Positions 37,717-45,168 of a DNA stretch of 64,000 bases are shown piece after piece; positions within the stretch are counted from its first letter, which is position 1; each line of letters opens with the position of its first letter. The DNA comes from Halopseudomonas pelagia CL-AP6 (GTDB lineage: Bacteria > Pseudomonadota > Gammaproteobacteria > Pseudomonadales > Pseudomonadaceae). The stretch is taken from contig NZ_AROI01000020.1 of NCBI RefSeq assembly GCF_000410875.1, positions 1 through 64,000 of the forward strand, read 5' to 3'. The notes below the pieces were generated by a model. That model saw nothing but the letters and a program-made list of their open reading frames with translations, had not been told where the DNA came from and searched no databases. A program made the translations under genes and the position numbers.

Positions 37717-38799
37717 TCAGCCATGCACCCGGGCAAACCCCTTCATGAAGTCGGTCAAGTCCTCGACCGCCTGTAGCGTGATCGCGTTGTAGAGGCTGGC
37801 ACGCATCCCTCCGACCGAGGCGTGCCCTTTTAGCCCATTGAGCCCGGCCTGCTCGGCCCGCCGTAAGAACGCTTTTTCCAGCCCCGCATCAGCGAGCACA
37901 AACGGCACGTTGTTAATCGAACGAAACGGGGCCTGCACGCTGTTGCGGTAAAAACCATCGCTATTATCGAGGGTGCGATACAGCAACTCGGCCTTGGCCT
38001 GATTTTGCCGGTGAATGCCTTCGAGGCCACCGCTGCGCTTAATCCATTTGAGCGTCAGGCCGGCGAGGTACCAGGGAAAGGTCGCCGGCGTGTTGAGCAT
38101 CGACTGCGCGTCAATGCTCCGCGCGTAGTTGAGTAGGTCGGGGGTGAACACCTGCGCAGTCGCCAGCAACGCCGGGTCAACAATGACCACCGTCAGCCCG
38201 GCCACGCCCATGTTTTTTTGCGCGGCGGCATACACAAGGCCATGTCTGGCTACGTCTATAGGCTTGGAAAGCAAGCTGGAACAGGCATCGCACACCAAGG
38301 GTGCCGGGCCATTAGGGGCATCGACAAATTGTACGCCGTGTACGGTTTCGTTCTCGGTGTAGTGCAGGTAGGCGGCGGTCGGGTTGAGGTTCCAGCCCGA
38401 GACGTCGGGGATGCGATCAAAGCCAGACGCCTTGCCGCTGGCGACGATGCGAACGTCACAGTAGCGCTGGGCGGCTTCAATGGCTTTGCCTGACCAGAGT
38501 CCGGTATGCAGATAGTCGGCCGTGCGTTTATTGCCCAACAGGTTCATCGGCACCTGGGCAAACTGCAGCGAAGCGCCTCCTTGCAGGAAGAGCACCTTGT
38601 ACTCGCCGGGGACCTGCAGAATGTCCCGCAGATCCTGTTCGGCCTGGTAGGCAACCTCCATGAATACCTCGCTGCGATGGCTGATCTCCATCACCGACAT
38701 GCCCGTACCCGCGAAGTCAAAAAACTCCTCATGCGCTAGGGTAAGTACCTCCATCGGCAACGCCGTCGGGCCTGCGCTGAAATTGTGTGACCTGGCCAT
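37717..38799 (-). CDS. serC: Phosphoserine aminotransferase (island paralogue)
   Basis: Transfers the amino group from glutamate to 3-phosphohydroxypyruvate for serine synthesis, and in the PLP pathway acts on the 4-phosphothreonine precursor (PdxC role). The start at 38799 (MARSHNFSAGPTALP, with AGGGG about ten bases upstream) gives 360 residues, the normal length. Seen motifs are VLFLQGGASLQFAQVPMNLL, PLVCDACSSLLSKPID and the PLP lysine in AAAQKNMGVAG. It is first in the five-gene operon and divergent from the MocR regulator. A 145-base gap separates it from benE. In many pseudomonads serC is part of gyrA-serC-pheA, so this is probably an extra copy. Confidence 0.93.
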   Translation of the reverse strand: MARSHNFSAGPTALPMEVLTLAHEEFFDFAGTGMSVMEISHRSEVFMEVAYQAEQDLRDILQVPGEYKVLFLQGGASLQFAQVPMNLLGNKRTADYLHTGLWSGKAIEAAQRYCDVRIVASGKASGFDRIPDVSGWNLNPTAAYLHYTENETVHGVQFVDAPNGPAPLVCDACSSLLSKPIDVARHGLVYAAAQKNMGVAGLTVVIVDPALLATAQVFTPDLLNYARSIDAQSMLNTPATFPWYLAGLTLKWIKRSGGLEGIHRQNQAKAELLYRTLDNSDGFYRNSVQAPFRSINNVPFVLADAGLEKAFLRRAEQAGLNGLKGHASVGGMRASLYNAITLQAVEDLTDFMKGFARVHG

Positions 38800-38852
38800 A
38801 GCTGAATAACCCCTGTTAAAAACCGCTCGCAACGCACGTGATCGCCGCGCAC

Positions 38853-38911
38853 AAAGGCAGTGGCGAGAGGCCAATTCTACGGATAGAATGGACTGCCTTT
38901 GCAGGCCAATT
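38853..38911. promoter_or_regulatory. Nested inverted and direct repeats, candidate MocR operator
   Basis: CAAAGGCAGT (38852-38861) is the exact reverse complement of ACTGCCTTTG (38892-38901). Between them lies ATTCTA-CGGA-TAGAAT (38874-38889). In addition AGGCCAATT occurs twice in direct orientation (38868-38876 and 38903-38911), 35 bases apart. MocR/PdxR-type regulators are known to bind direct repeats in divergent promoters. The 133-base gap between serC and the regulator gene contains nothing else. Confidence 0.55.
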
Positions 38912-38932
38912 TTTTAAAGCAGAGCAGACCGC

Positions 38933-40432
38933 ATGGCGAGAACGTTCGAGCTCGAAACGCTGAAGATGCGCCTTAACGATGCTGAGTTTCAGTTGCTGGA
39001 TCTGCACCAGCGGATTCAGCGCGCACTGCGAGAGCTGATCCTCGATGGCGCCCTTGACCCCGGTTTGAAGCTACCCGCGACTCGGGTGTTGGCCAAGTCG
39101 CTCGGGATTGCCCGCGACACCGTGGAGAACGCCTATGTGCAACTGCACCGGGACGGTTTTATCGTGCGGCGCGGGGGTGCTGGCAGTTATGTCTGCGAAA
39201 CAGTGGGCACCGAATTGCGCGGCGCAGCGCGGCGACGCATCAAAGCGCAAGAGGTCAACAGCAACCAGGCAGTGCCAGGGGCGGGGCTGAGCCAGCGCGG
39301 ACGGATGATCTTCGACAGTGGCGGCGTGAACGATCAGCAGGTGATCAGGGCGTTTGCCACCGGCCTGCCGGAAACCCGCACCTTTCCGACCGATGTCTGG
39401 GAACGCCTGCAGCGCCAGGTGATGAAGGACTATCGCGCCAACGTGCTATTGCACGGCGACCCGCAAGGTGCCGAGCCGCTGCGCAAGGCGATTGCCACCT
39501 ACTTGAACCTCGAGCGCGGGGCCAAATGCTCCCCCGACCAGATCCTGGTGCTGAGCAGCACTCGCCAGGCTCTCTTTCTGTGTGCGCAGTTGCTGGTGGA
39601 CGCCGGCAAACCGATCCTGCTGGAAAACCCGGGCTACTACGGTGCCAAAAAAGCCTTTGAAACTGCCGAGGCCAAGGTTGTGCCCATCGATGTCGATGAA
39701 CTGGGCATACGCACCGACCTGCTGTACGCCGACCGTAGCGGCGCCAATTGCGTCTATGTTACGCCTTCTCATCAATACCCAACTGGCGCGACCTTGCCAC
39801 TGGAGCGCCGGCTTGAGCTGATCAACTGGGCTGCGGAGAAGGGCAAGTGGGTCATTGAAGATGACTACGACAGCGAGTTCCACTACGACGGGCAACCAAC
39901 CGCCTGCGTGCAGGGCCTGGACAAGTACCAACGCACCCTCTACCTCGGCACCTTCAGCAAGACTCTCTACCCCGGGCTGCGAATGGGCTATATGGTACTG
40001 CCCCACGAGTTGGTCAAAGCCTTCACCTACGCGCGCAGCATGATGGACGGCCACACTCCACAGATCCTGCAGCTGACCCTGGCGCGCTTTATGGAGGACG
40101 GCCATTACAACGCCCATGTCCGGGCCATGCGTAAGCTGTATGCCGGGCGCCGCTCGGTTATGCTCGACGCGATCGGCAAGCATCTGCACGGCATCGTTAC
40201 CGCCTTGCGTCCTCCTGGCGGGCTACAAATCCCCTGCCTGTTGCACGATGGCTGGCCTGAGGAAAAAACCATCCGCCAGGCAGCCAGTGCGGGCGTCCAG
40301 CTTTCCGGTCTGAGCCGGTTGTACGCCAGCGAGGAGAAGAAACAAGGCTGGCTATTGGGTTACTCGTCCTTGACCGCTTATGAAATCGAAGTGGCCATGC
40401 TGCGCCTGGCCAATGCACTGAAAACCCGGTAG
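38933..40432 (+). CDS. MocR/PdxR-family transcriptional regulator with aminotransferase domain
   Basis: A 499-residue fusion of a GntR-type winged helix (about residues 15-85: QRIQRALRELILDGALDPG, LPATRVLAKSLGIARDT) to a fold-I aminotransferase-like domain (about 120-495). The latter keeps the cofactor residues: YVTPSHQYPTGATLPLERR, EDDYDSEFHYDG and the Schiff-base lysine in YLGTFSKTLYPGLRMGY. Family members sense PLP or PLP-amino acid adducts. PdxR activates PLP synthesis, while others control GABA or taurine use. It is divergent from the serC-led operon of PLP proteins, its most likely target. Confidence 0.93.
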   Translation: MARTFELETLKMRLNDAEFQLLDLHQRIQRALRELILDGALDPGLKLPATRVLAKSLGIARDTVENAYVQLHRDGFIVRRGGAGSYVCETVGTELRGAARRRIKAQEVNSNQAVPGAGLSQRGRMIFDSGGVNDQQVIRAFATGLPETRTFPTDVWERLQRQVMKDYRANVLLHGDPQGAEPLRKAIATYLNLERGAKCSPDQILVLSSTRQALFLCAQLLVDAGKPILLENPGYYGAKKAFETAEAKVVPIDVDELGIRTDLLYADRSGANCVYVTPSHQYPTGATLPLERRLELINWAAEKGKWVIEDDYDSEFHYDGQPTACVQGLDKYQRTLYLGTFSKTLYPGLRMGYMVLPHELVKAFTYARSMMDGHTPQILQLTLARFMEDGHYNAHVRAMRKLYAGRRSVMLDAIGKHLHGIVTALRPPGGLQIPCLLHDGWPEEKTIRQAASAGVQLSGLSRLYASEEKKQGWLLGYSSLTAYEIEVAMLRLANALKTR

Positions 40433-40610
40433 GGCAATGTCTGGCGGCCAGTGGCCTAGCGCATGGTTTATGGCGCGCTTCATCTGTTTGGCGCAGGCGA
40501 CAGCGGCCACTGACAGGGGTCGTAACGCATTCCGCCGAGCAGTGCGAGAATCATGTCACCCGACGCCAGTAATGCCAGACATCGCCTGGCTCTCCCAGCA
40601 GGGCCAGGCA

Positions 40611-40720
40611 TTACCCGAGCAATATAAGGTGCTCTGTCGAAGGCTGAGAGGGCACTACGCGTAAACTTTGGTATCAGCGGTAATATCGCCGCGTTAAAGC
40701 GGTTCCGGTATGGGTCGTAG
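40611..40720 (+). pseudogene. Group II intron reverse transcriptase/maturase, C-terminal remnant with frameshift
   Basis: Frame 1 (40611-40661) reads LPEQYKVLCRRLRGHYA and hits a stop. Shifting frame at 40667 continues FGISGNIAALKRFRYGS. Together they match the conserved LPEQhKvLcrkLRGHyaYyGitGN.r.L stretch of group II intron-encoded proteins, with the reading frame broken by about two extra bases. Nothing of the RT domains upstream remains; the MocR gene ends 180 bases before. It is followed by domain V/VI-like sequence. Confidence 0.75.
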
Positions 40721-40807
40721 AGCATGTCTGGGTGAAATGGTTGAAGCGATACACATTACCTGCGGTGAAGCTGACGACCACAAGACCTGCGAAGATGATG
40801 AGTTGAG

Positions 40808-40879
40808 GAGCCGGATGCGTTAATCGTGCCCGTCCGGAGCTCTGGGGGGCGACGGTGCCAACATCGTCGTCTACCCGAC
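40808..40879 (+). mobile_element. 3' end of a degenerate class C group II intron (domains V and VI)
   Basis: 40808-40842 begins GAGCCGGATGCG and ends CCGTCCGGAGCTC, the pattern of intron domain V (GAGCCG.ATGCG ... CG.ACGTCCGG). The next hairpin arms, GCGACGGTG and CATCGTCGT, would be domain VI, ending in CTACCCGAC (40871-40879), a typical class C 3' end. The following CTTTTTT is a T-run, and class C introns are known to insert after terminator stems, just before the T-run. The 5' part of the intron is missing. Confidence 0.65.
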
Positions 40880-40941
40880 CTTTTTTGCTCGTTTCACTCA
40901 CAGGCAAAAGACCTGACCTGACCCTGATTTCGACCCTGATT

Positions 40942-41523
40942 TCACATTACTCGCCTGTAAACCTCTTCGATATAGTCGAAGACATGCTCCGGAACGGTAT
41001 ATCGGTATTGCTTGCGGCGGTTGCCAGAGATCTTTCTGCTGTTGCTCAGGCACATCATGACCAGTTGGGTCAGGTCGCTGCCGCGCACGTCGAAGCGCTC
41101 GTCTAAGCACCGATAATTGGTGTCATAGCGCTCCAGGAAGGTGGTTTCCTTTTGAAGCTCCTCCTCTAGCGTTAACTGGGCCATTTTCAGAGTAAGCACT
41201 ACGCTGGGCGTGGCATCCCAGTAGCGGTAGATGGTCTCGTGGCCCTGGAAGATGAAATCGTACTGGCCATAGTCAATCCACCGAACCTTCCAGAAATCCC
41301 GGGCAGGGCGCGAGAATGCTTGCAGGGCTTCAAGGTACTGCCGCTCCTGCCGTTTCATGGCGACCGACACGGGCAGGGCCTGAGCCAGCACGGTCAGGTT
41401 GATGTCTTCGTGTTTGAGCGCGAACAGCACATGACCGAGCACGTCCTCGGCATCCGGCGCGAGGCTCTGAGGGACGGCTAGAGCATTACCGATTTTCTCA
41501 ATGCGCGTCACCGGACGCACCAC
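40942..41523 (-). pseudogene. Fic family protein with the catalytic core missing
   Basis: A 193-codon frame. Residues about 1-50 (TRIEKIGNALAVPQSLAPDA, then HVLFALKHEDINLTVLAQALP) resemble the N-terminal region of long Fic proteins. Residues about 52-193 (SRPARDFWKVRW, IYRYWDATPSVV, LEEELQKETTFLERYD, KISGNRRKQY, TVPEHVFDYIEEV) match their C-terminal region. The central Fic domain with the HxFx(D/E)GNGRxxR AMPylation motif is absent, apparently removed in frame near ALP/PVS. Fic enzymes usually transfer AMP to targets, often as toxins; this one cannot. The frame ends inside a tandem repeat of GACCCTGATTTC (40920-40943). Confidence 0.6.
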
Positions 41524-41615
41524 AGCGGGACAGGTAAGCGGAACCGGCGGCTAATCGAACCCCATCCACCCCAACAATACCCCCACATACGCCTCCATAA
41601 CTCAACTGGTCCCTG

Positions 41616-41625
41616 TGACCGGTCA
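41616..41625. promoter_or_regulatory. Palindrome TGACCGGTCA upstream of the crotonase gene
   Basis: A perfect 10-bp palindrome with a related half-site (ACTGGTC) 8 bases downstream, 40 bases before the crotonase ATG. TetR-type acyl-CoA regulators often use such sites, but no regulator gene is adjacent. Confidence 0.3.
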
Positions 41626-41665
41626 GTTCTACACTGGTCGGCATCTGATCAACAGGGAGCACCCC

Positions 41666-42526
41666 ATGTCTTACGAAACACTCGACTACCAGGTACAGGA
41701 TGGCATTCTGACTTTGACTCTGAACCGTCCCGATCGCATGAACGCCTTCAACGCTGCGATGTGCCGCGAACTGATCGCAGCTTTTGACGCTGCCGATGCC
41801 GATGACAATGTGCGGGTCATCATCATGACCGGCGCGGGTAAGGCGTTCTGCGCTGGTGCTGATTTGGAAAAGGGCGGTGATACCTTTAACCGGCACAAGC
41901 GCCAGAGTGAGCCGGAGGGTGACACGCTGCGGGACGGTGGCGGTACGGTGTCACTGCGTATTTACGAGTCCACCAAGCCGGTGATTGGTGCCTTTAATGG
42001 TGCGGCGGTGGGTGTGGGCGCGACCATGACGTTGCCGATGGATATTCGTATGGCTTCGACCAAGGCGCGGTTTGGTTTTGTGTTTGCGCGCCGTGGTATC
42101 ACCATGGAAGCCTGTTCCAGCTGGTTCCTGCCGCGCTTGGTCGGCCCTATGCAGGCTGCTGAGTGGGTGTATACCGGCCGGGTGTTTGATGCCGAAGAGG
42201 CGCTCAAGGGCGGTCTGATTCGCAGTATTCACGAGCCGGAAGAACTGCTGCCTGCCGCCTATGCGCTGGCGCGCGAAATTGCTGACAACACCTCGGGCAT
42301 GTCCGCGTTGCTCAACCGTCAGTTGTTGTGGCGCATGATGGCGGCGGATCATCCGATGGAAGCGCACAAGGTCGATTCGCGGGCGATTGCCTTTATGGGC
42401 GAATCGGAAGATGCCAAGGAGGGCGTGCAGTCCTTCCTGGAAAAACGTCCGCCGCAGTTCAAGCTCAGCCCAAGCAAGGATCGCCCTGCGTTCTACCCCT
42501 GGTGGGATGAGCGGCCCTTCAAGTAA
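41666..42526 (+). CDS. Crotonase/enoyl-CoA hydratase family protein
   Basis: A 286-residue crotonase-fold protein from the ATG at 41666 (GGGAGC upstream). It has LTLNRPDRMNAFNAAM, the first oxyanion-hole segment ITGAGKAFCAGADL and the second GAAVGVGATMTLPMDIRMAS. The acidic residue of ARRGITMEACSSWFLPRLVG fits hydratase chemistry. A role in fatty-acid or branched-chain acyl-CoA breakdown is likely; the substrate is unassigned. An earlier in-frame ATG (41615) lacks a ribosome site. It is the first backbone gene after the island. Confidence 0.92.
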   Translation: MSYETLDYQVQDGILTLTLNRPDRMNAFNAAMCRELIAAFDAADADDNVRVIIMTGAGKAFCAGADLEKGGDTFNRHKRQSEPEGDTLRDGGGTVSLRIYESTKPVIGAFNGAAVGVGATMTLPMDIRMASTKARFGFVFARRGITMEACSSWFLPRLVGPMQAAEWVYTGRVFDAEEALKGGLIRSIHEPEELLPAAYALAREIADNTSGMSALLNRQLLWRMMAADHPMEAHKVDSRAIAFMGESEDAKEGVQSFLEKRPPQFKLSPSKDRPAFYPWWDERPFK

Positions 42527-42634
42527 TTCCGCCTACGCAGTGTAAACAATCGTTTGCACTTGCGCGCTTCGAGCGGGTCAATGGGAATGTTACTCTTGTA
42601 ACTCTTTCCATTGACCTGCCCGGGAGCTATTACC

Positions 42635-43177
42635 ATGAGTCGCCATTTTGAATCCGCTGTCGGACTCTGCGAAAACCGTGATCCGGCTACCGAAGGCTTT
42701 GTTTTCAACCAGACCATGTTGCGCATCAAGTCGCCTGAAGCGACGTTGGATTTCTATACGCGCATTATGGGTATGACGCTGGTGAAAAAACTGGATTTCG
42801 AGCAGATGAAATTCAGTCTGTATTTTCTCGCCGCGATCGATACCCATGAGTTGGTCGACTGGTCGCATGATTCCCGCGAGCGTTTGGTACAGACGTTTGG
42901 TCGTCCAGCAATGCTGGAGTTGACGCATAACTGGGGCACCGAGGACGACGCAGATTTCAGCTATCACAACGGCAATGACGAGCCCAAGGGCTTTGGTCAT
43001 ATCGGTTTTGCCGTGCCGGACCTGGAGGCGGCCTGCGCGCGTTTCGAGGAGCTGGGAGTCAGCTTCGTCAAACGCCCGCAGGATGGCAAAATGAAAAATA
43101 TCGCTTTCATTCGCGATCCGGACGGCTACTGGATTGAGCTGTTTACGCCGGGTGATCTGCCCGCTGTGCTGGGCTGA
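42635..43177 (+). CDS. gloA: Lactoylglutathione lyase (glyoxalase I, long zinc-type)
   Basis: Converts the methylglyoxal-glutathione hemithioacetal to S-lactoylglutathione. The 180-residue protein (ATG 42635, GGGAG upstream) keeps all four metal ligands of the human-type enzyme: Gln in FNQTMLRIK, Glu in MLELTHNWGTE, His in GFGHIGFAV and Glu in YWIELFTPG. The long form with the extra N-terminal helix corresponds to the zinc-using GloA3-type of P. aeruginosa. It ends four bases before a convergent thioesterase gene. Confidence 0.95.
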   Translation: MSRHFESAVGLCENRDPATEGFVFNQTMLRIKSPEATLDFYTRIMGMTLVKKLDFEQMKFSLYFLAAIDTHELVDWSHDSRERLVQTFGRPAMLELTHNWGTEDDADFSYHNGNDEPKGFGHIGFAVPDLEAACARFEELGVSFVKRPQDGKMKNIAFIRDPDGYWIELFTPGDLPAVLG

Positions 43178-43180
43178 TCT

Positions 43181-43609
43181 TCAGACCAGCAACTTCTCCA
43201 GCGCGGCGCGCGGCCCAGCCGGTATCGCGCAGGAGCGATTGCTGGTGCGTTCGACGAATACGTGAACGAAGCGGCCTGCGGCGCAGGCTTCTTCGACCCC
43301 TGCCTTGAACACAGCCAATTCATAGTGCACTGAGCTGTTGCCTAGCTTGGCTACGCGCACGCCGATTTCGATCGCCTCGGGAAAAGCGATAGGGGCGAAG
43401 TAGTCGCAGCCGGAACTGACGACAAAGGCTATCTGCTCGCCCCGGTGGATATCCAGCCCGCCCTGTTCAATCAGCCAGCTATTTACCGCGCTGTCGAAGT
43501 AGTTGTAATACACCACGTTGTTCACATGCCCATAGACGTCATTGTCGTGCCAGCGGGTGGTGATGGGATGAAGATAGGGGTAGTCGCTGCGTTTGGGTTT
43601 GTTGCTCAT
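43181..43609 (-). CDS. Acyl-CoA thioesterase, 4HBT/YbgC-like
   Basis: A 142-residue hotdog thioesterase. The motif TRWHDNDVYGHVNNVVYYNYFD contains the catalytic Asp and the conserved HVNN segment of 4-hydroxybenzoyl-CoA thioesterase relatives. It probably hydrolyses acyl-CoAs of unknown chain. I start at 43609 (MSNKPKRSDY) with GAGAGAAG upstream; an ATG 11 codons earlier (43642) is possible. It is convergent with gloA and follows a foldback repeat on its upstream side. Confidence 0.88.
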   Translation of the reverse strand: MSNKPKRSDYPYLHPITTRWHDNDVYGHVNNVVYYNYFDSAVNSWLIEQGGLDIHRGEQIAFVVSSGCDYFAPIAFPEAIEIGVRVAKLGNSSVHYELAVFKAGVEEACAAGRFVHVFVERTSNRSCAIPAGPRAALEKLLV

Positions 43610-43661
43610 ATCAAAGTCTTCTCTCAGGAAGCGTGGTTCCACTAATCACGGGTTCGGCATC

Positions 43662-43772
43662 GGCGGCCTTGGGCGACACCCTCCTTAGACACGCCGTAAA
43701 CCCATCCCTGGGGGCTCGACTGCGCCCGTCCTGGGCGCAGACGGTCTACTGCGGGTATCACCCAAGGCCGCC
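43662..43772. repeat. 111-bp foldback element, same family as 6201-6295
   Basis: GGCGGCCTTGGG (43662-43673) pairs perfectly with CCCAAGGCCGCC (43761-43772). The interior 43688-43746 (GACACGCCG...CCATCCCTGGG...GCTCG...GACGGTC) matches the interior of the element at 6.2 kb read in the opposite direction, while the arms are unrelated in sequence. It has no coding capacity. It lies between the thioesterase and alcohol dehydrogenase genes. Confidence 0.7.
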
Positions 43773-43800
43773 TGGCATTGGTGTTGTCTGCTGGAAAAAA

Positions 43801-44961
43801 CTAAAACGCTTCGCGATAAATCGCCAGTGCATCTGTTTCGGTCATTTCCCGTGGATTATTAACCAGCAGGCGCTGTTGCAGCATCGCGTCCTTGGCCAGT
43901 TGTGGCAGGCTGTCTTCGGGTACGCCGGCATCACGTAGGCGCGAGGGCAGGTTGCAGCGTGGGCTGAGGTCGGCCAGTGCGGCTACCAGCTGTTCGGTCA
44001 GGCTGGTGGCATTGCCGGGTTTCAGGTCGGTGACCAGTAGTGGTGCCAGTTCGGCATACAAATGTTCGGCGGCGGGGGCGTTAAAGCCGATCACCGTGGG
44101 CAGTACCAGGGCGTTGGATAGGCCATGGGGAATATGGAAATGGCCGCCCAGCGGATAGGCTAATGCATGCACTGCAGCAACTGGCGCGTTGGCGAAGGCT
44201 TGGCCAGCGAGCAGTGCGCCGAGCAGCATGGCCTGGCGGGCTTCGCGGTTGCTGCCGTTATGCACGGCTTCGTCCAGATTGGCCGCCAGTAAACGCAGTG
44301 CTTCGCGGGCGAGCATGTCGGACAGGGGGTTCTTTTTGATCTTGCTGGTATACGCCTCGATCGCATGCACCATGGCATCGATGCCGGTTGCGGCGGTAAC
44401 GGCTGGCGGCAGGCCCAGGGTCAGGTCGGCATCCAGCAGGGCCATATCCGGCAGCAGGATCGGCGAGACCACGCCCATCTTGGTGGTTTCGCCAGTGGTG
44501 ATAATGGAGATCTGCGTGACTTCCGAGCCAGTGCCGGCGGTGGTCGGCACCTGGATCAGCGGCAGGCGCTGACCCTTGGCATTGCCGACGCCGTAGATAT
44601 CGGCCAACTGTTGCTGACAGCCGGGATGCGCGAGAAAGGCCACCAGCTTGGCTACGTCCATGGAGCTGCCGCCGCCGAAACCGATCACCAGATCGGCGTG
44701 CATGGCTCGGCCCTGTTCGACTGCGGCCATGACCACCGACTCTGGCGGGTCGGCCTGTACGGCATCGAAAATGTCTACCGCCATTCCGGCTTTGGCAAAG
44801 CCTGGCAGTATCTCGTTGAGCATGCCCAGTTTGGTGATGCCCGGATCGGTGACGATCAGCACGCGGGTGGCGCCGCGCTCCTTGCAGAGTTCGGCCAGAC
44901 GAATGGCCGAGCCGGATTCGCAGAGAATCTGGGCGGTGGTGGCAAACAGGAAGGGAGACAT
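43801..44961 (-). CDS. Iron-containing alcohol dehydrogenase
   Basis: A 386-residue group III dehydrogenase, starting at 44961 with GAGG upstream. It has NAD-binding GFGGGSSMDVAKLVA and the iron-binding region GIDAMVHAIEAYTS (Asp and His ligands) with VHALAYPLGGHFHIPHG (two further His). The segment TTAGTGSEVT is typical of the family. It oxidises or reduces alcohols or aldehydes, perhaps of short or medium chain; the substrate is unknown. It appears monocistronic, with repeats on both sides. Confidence 0.92.
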   Translation of the reverse strand: MSPFLFATTAQILCESGSAIRLAELCKERGATRVLIVTDPGITKLGMLNEILPGFAKAGMAVDIFDAVQADPPESVVMAAVEQGRAMHADLVIGFGGGSSMDVAKLVAFLAHPGCQQQLADIYGVGNAKGQRLPLIQVPTTAGTGSEVTQISIITTGETTKMGVVSPILLPDMALLDADLTLGLPPAVTAATGIDAMVHAIEAYTSKIKKNPLSDMLAREALRLLAANLDEAVHNGSNREARQAMLLGALLAGQAFANAPVAAVHALAYPLGGHFHIPHGLSNALVLPTVIGFNAPAAEHLYAELAPLLVTDLKPGNATSLTEQLVAALADLSPRCNLPSRLRDAGVPEDSLPQLAKDAMLQQRLLVNNPREMTETDALAIYREAF

Positions 44962-45044
44962 GGGTACCTCGGTAAATGAGACAGTTTGCGATACTGTATG
45001 GGGGCGGGGGCTGGGCTGCAAGTGGTAGGCGACCGGTGAAGGTC

Positions 45045-45159
45045 AAACCCTTCGCGGCGGGGCCGTCGCTCCCACCGGCTGTGCTACTACCATGCAGCTT
45101 CTACCGGGGAGGGCCGCACACTTTGTTGGTAGGAGCGGCGGCCTCGCCGCGAAGGGGTT
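45045..45159. repeat. Inverted pair of GC-rich REP elements
   Basis: 45045-45076 (AAACCCTTCGCGGCGGGGCC and onward) and 45128-45159 (GGTAGGAGCGGCGGCCTCGC and onward) are the same element in opposite orientations, about 50 bases apart. They belong to the family seen at 1121-1238. Such head-to-head pairs are typical of REP doublets in pseudomonads. They lie in the 207-base gap between hemW and the iron alcohol dehydrogenase gene. Confidence 0.8.
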
Positions 45160-45168
45160 GGCTGGCCA

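Noticed and set aside
39446-40189. 247-codon minus-strand frame
   Set aside because: Antisense to the MocR regulator; no known motif.
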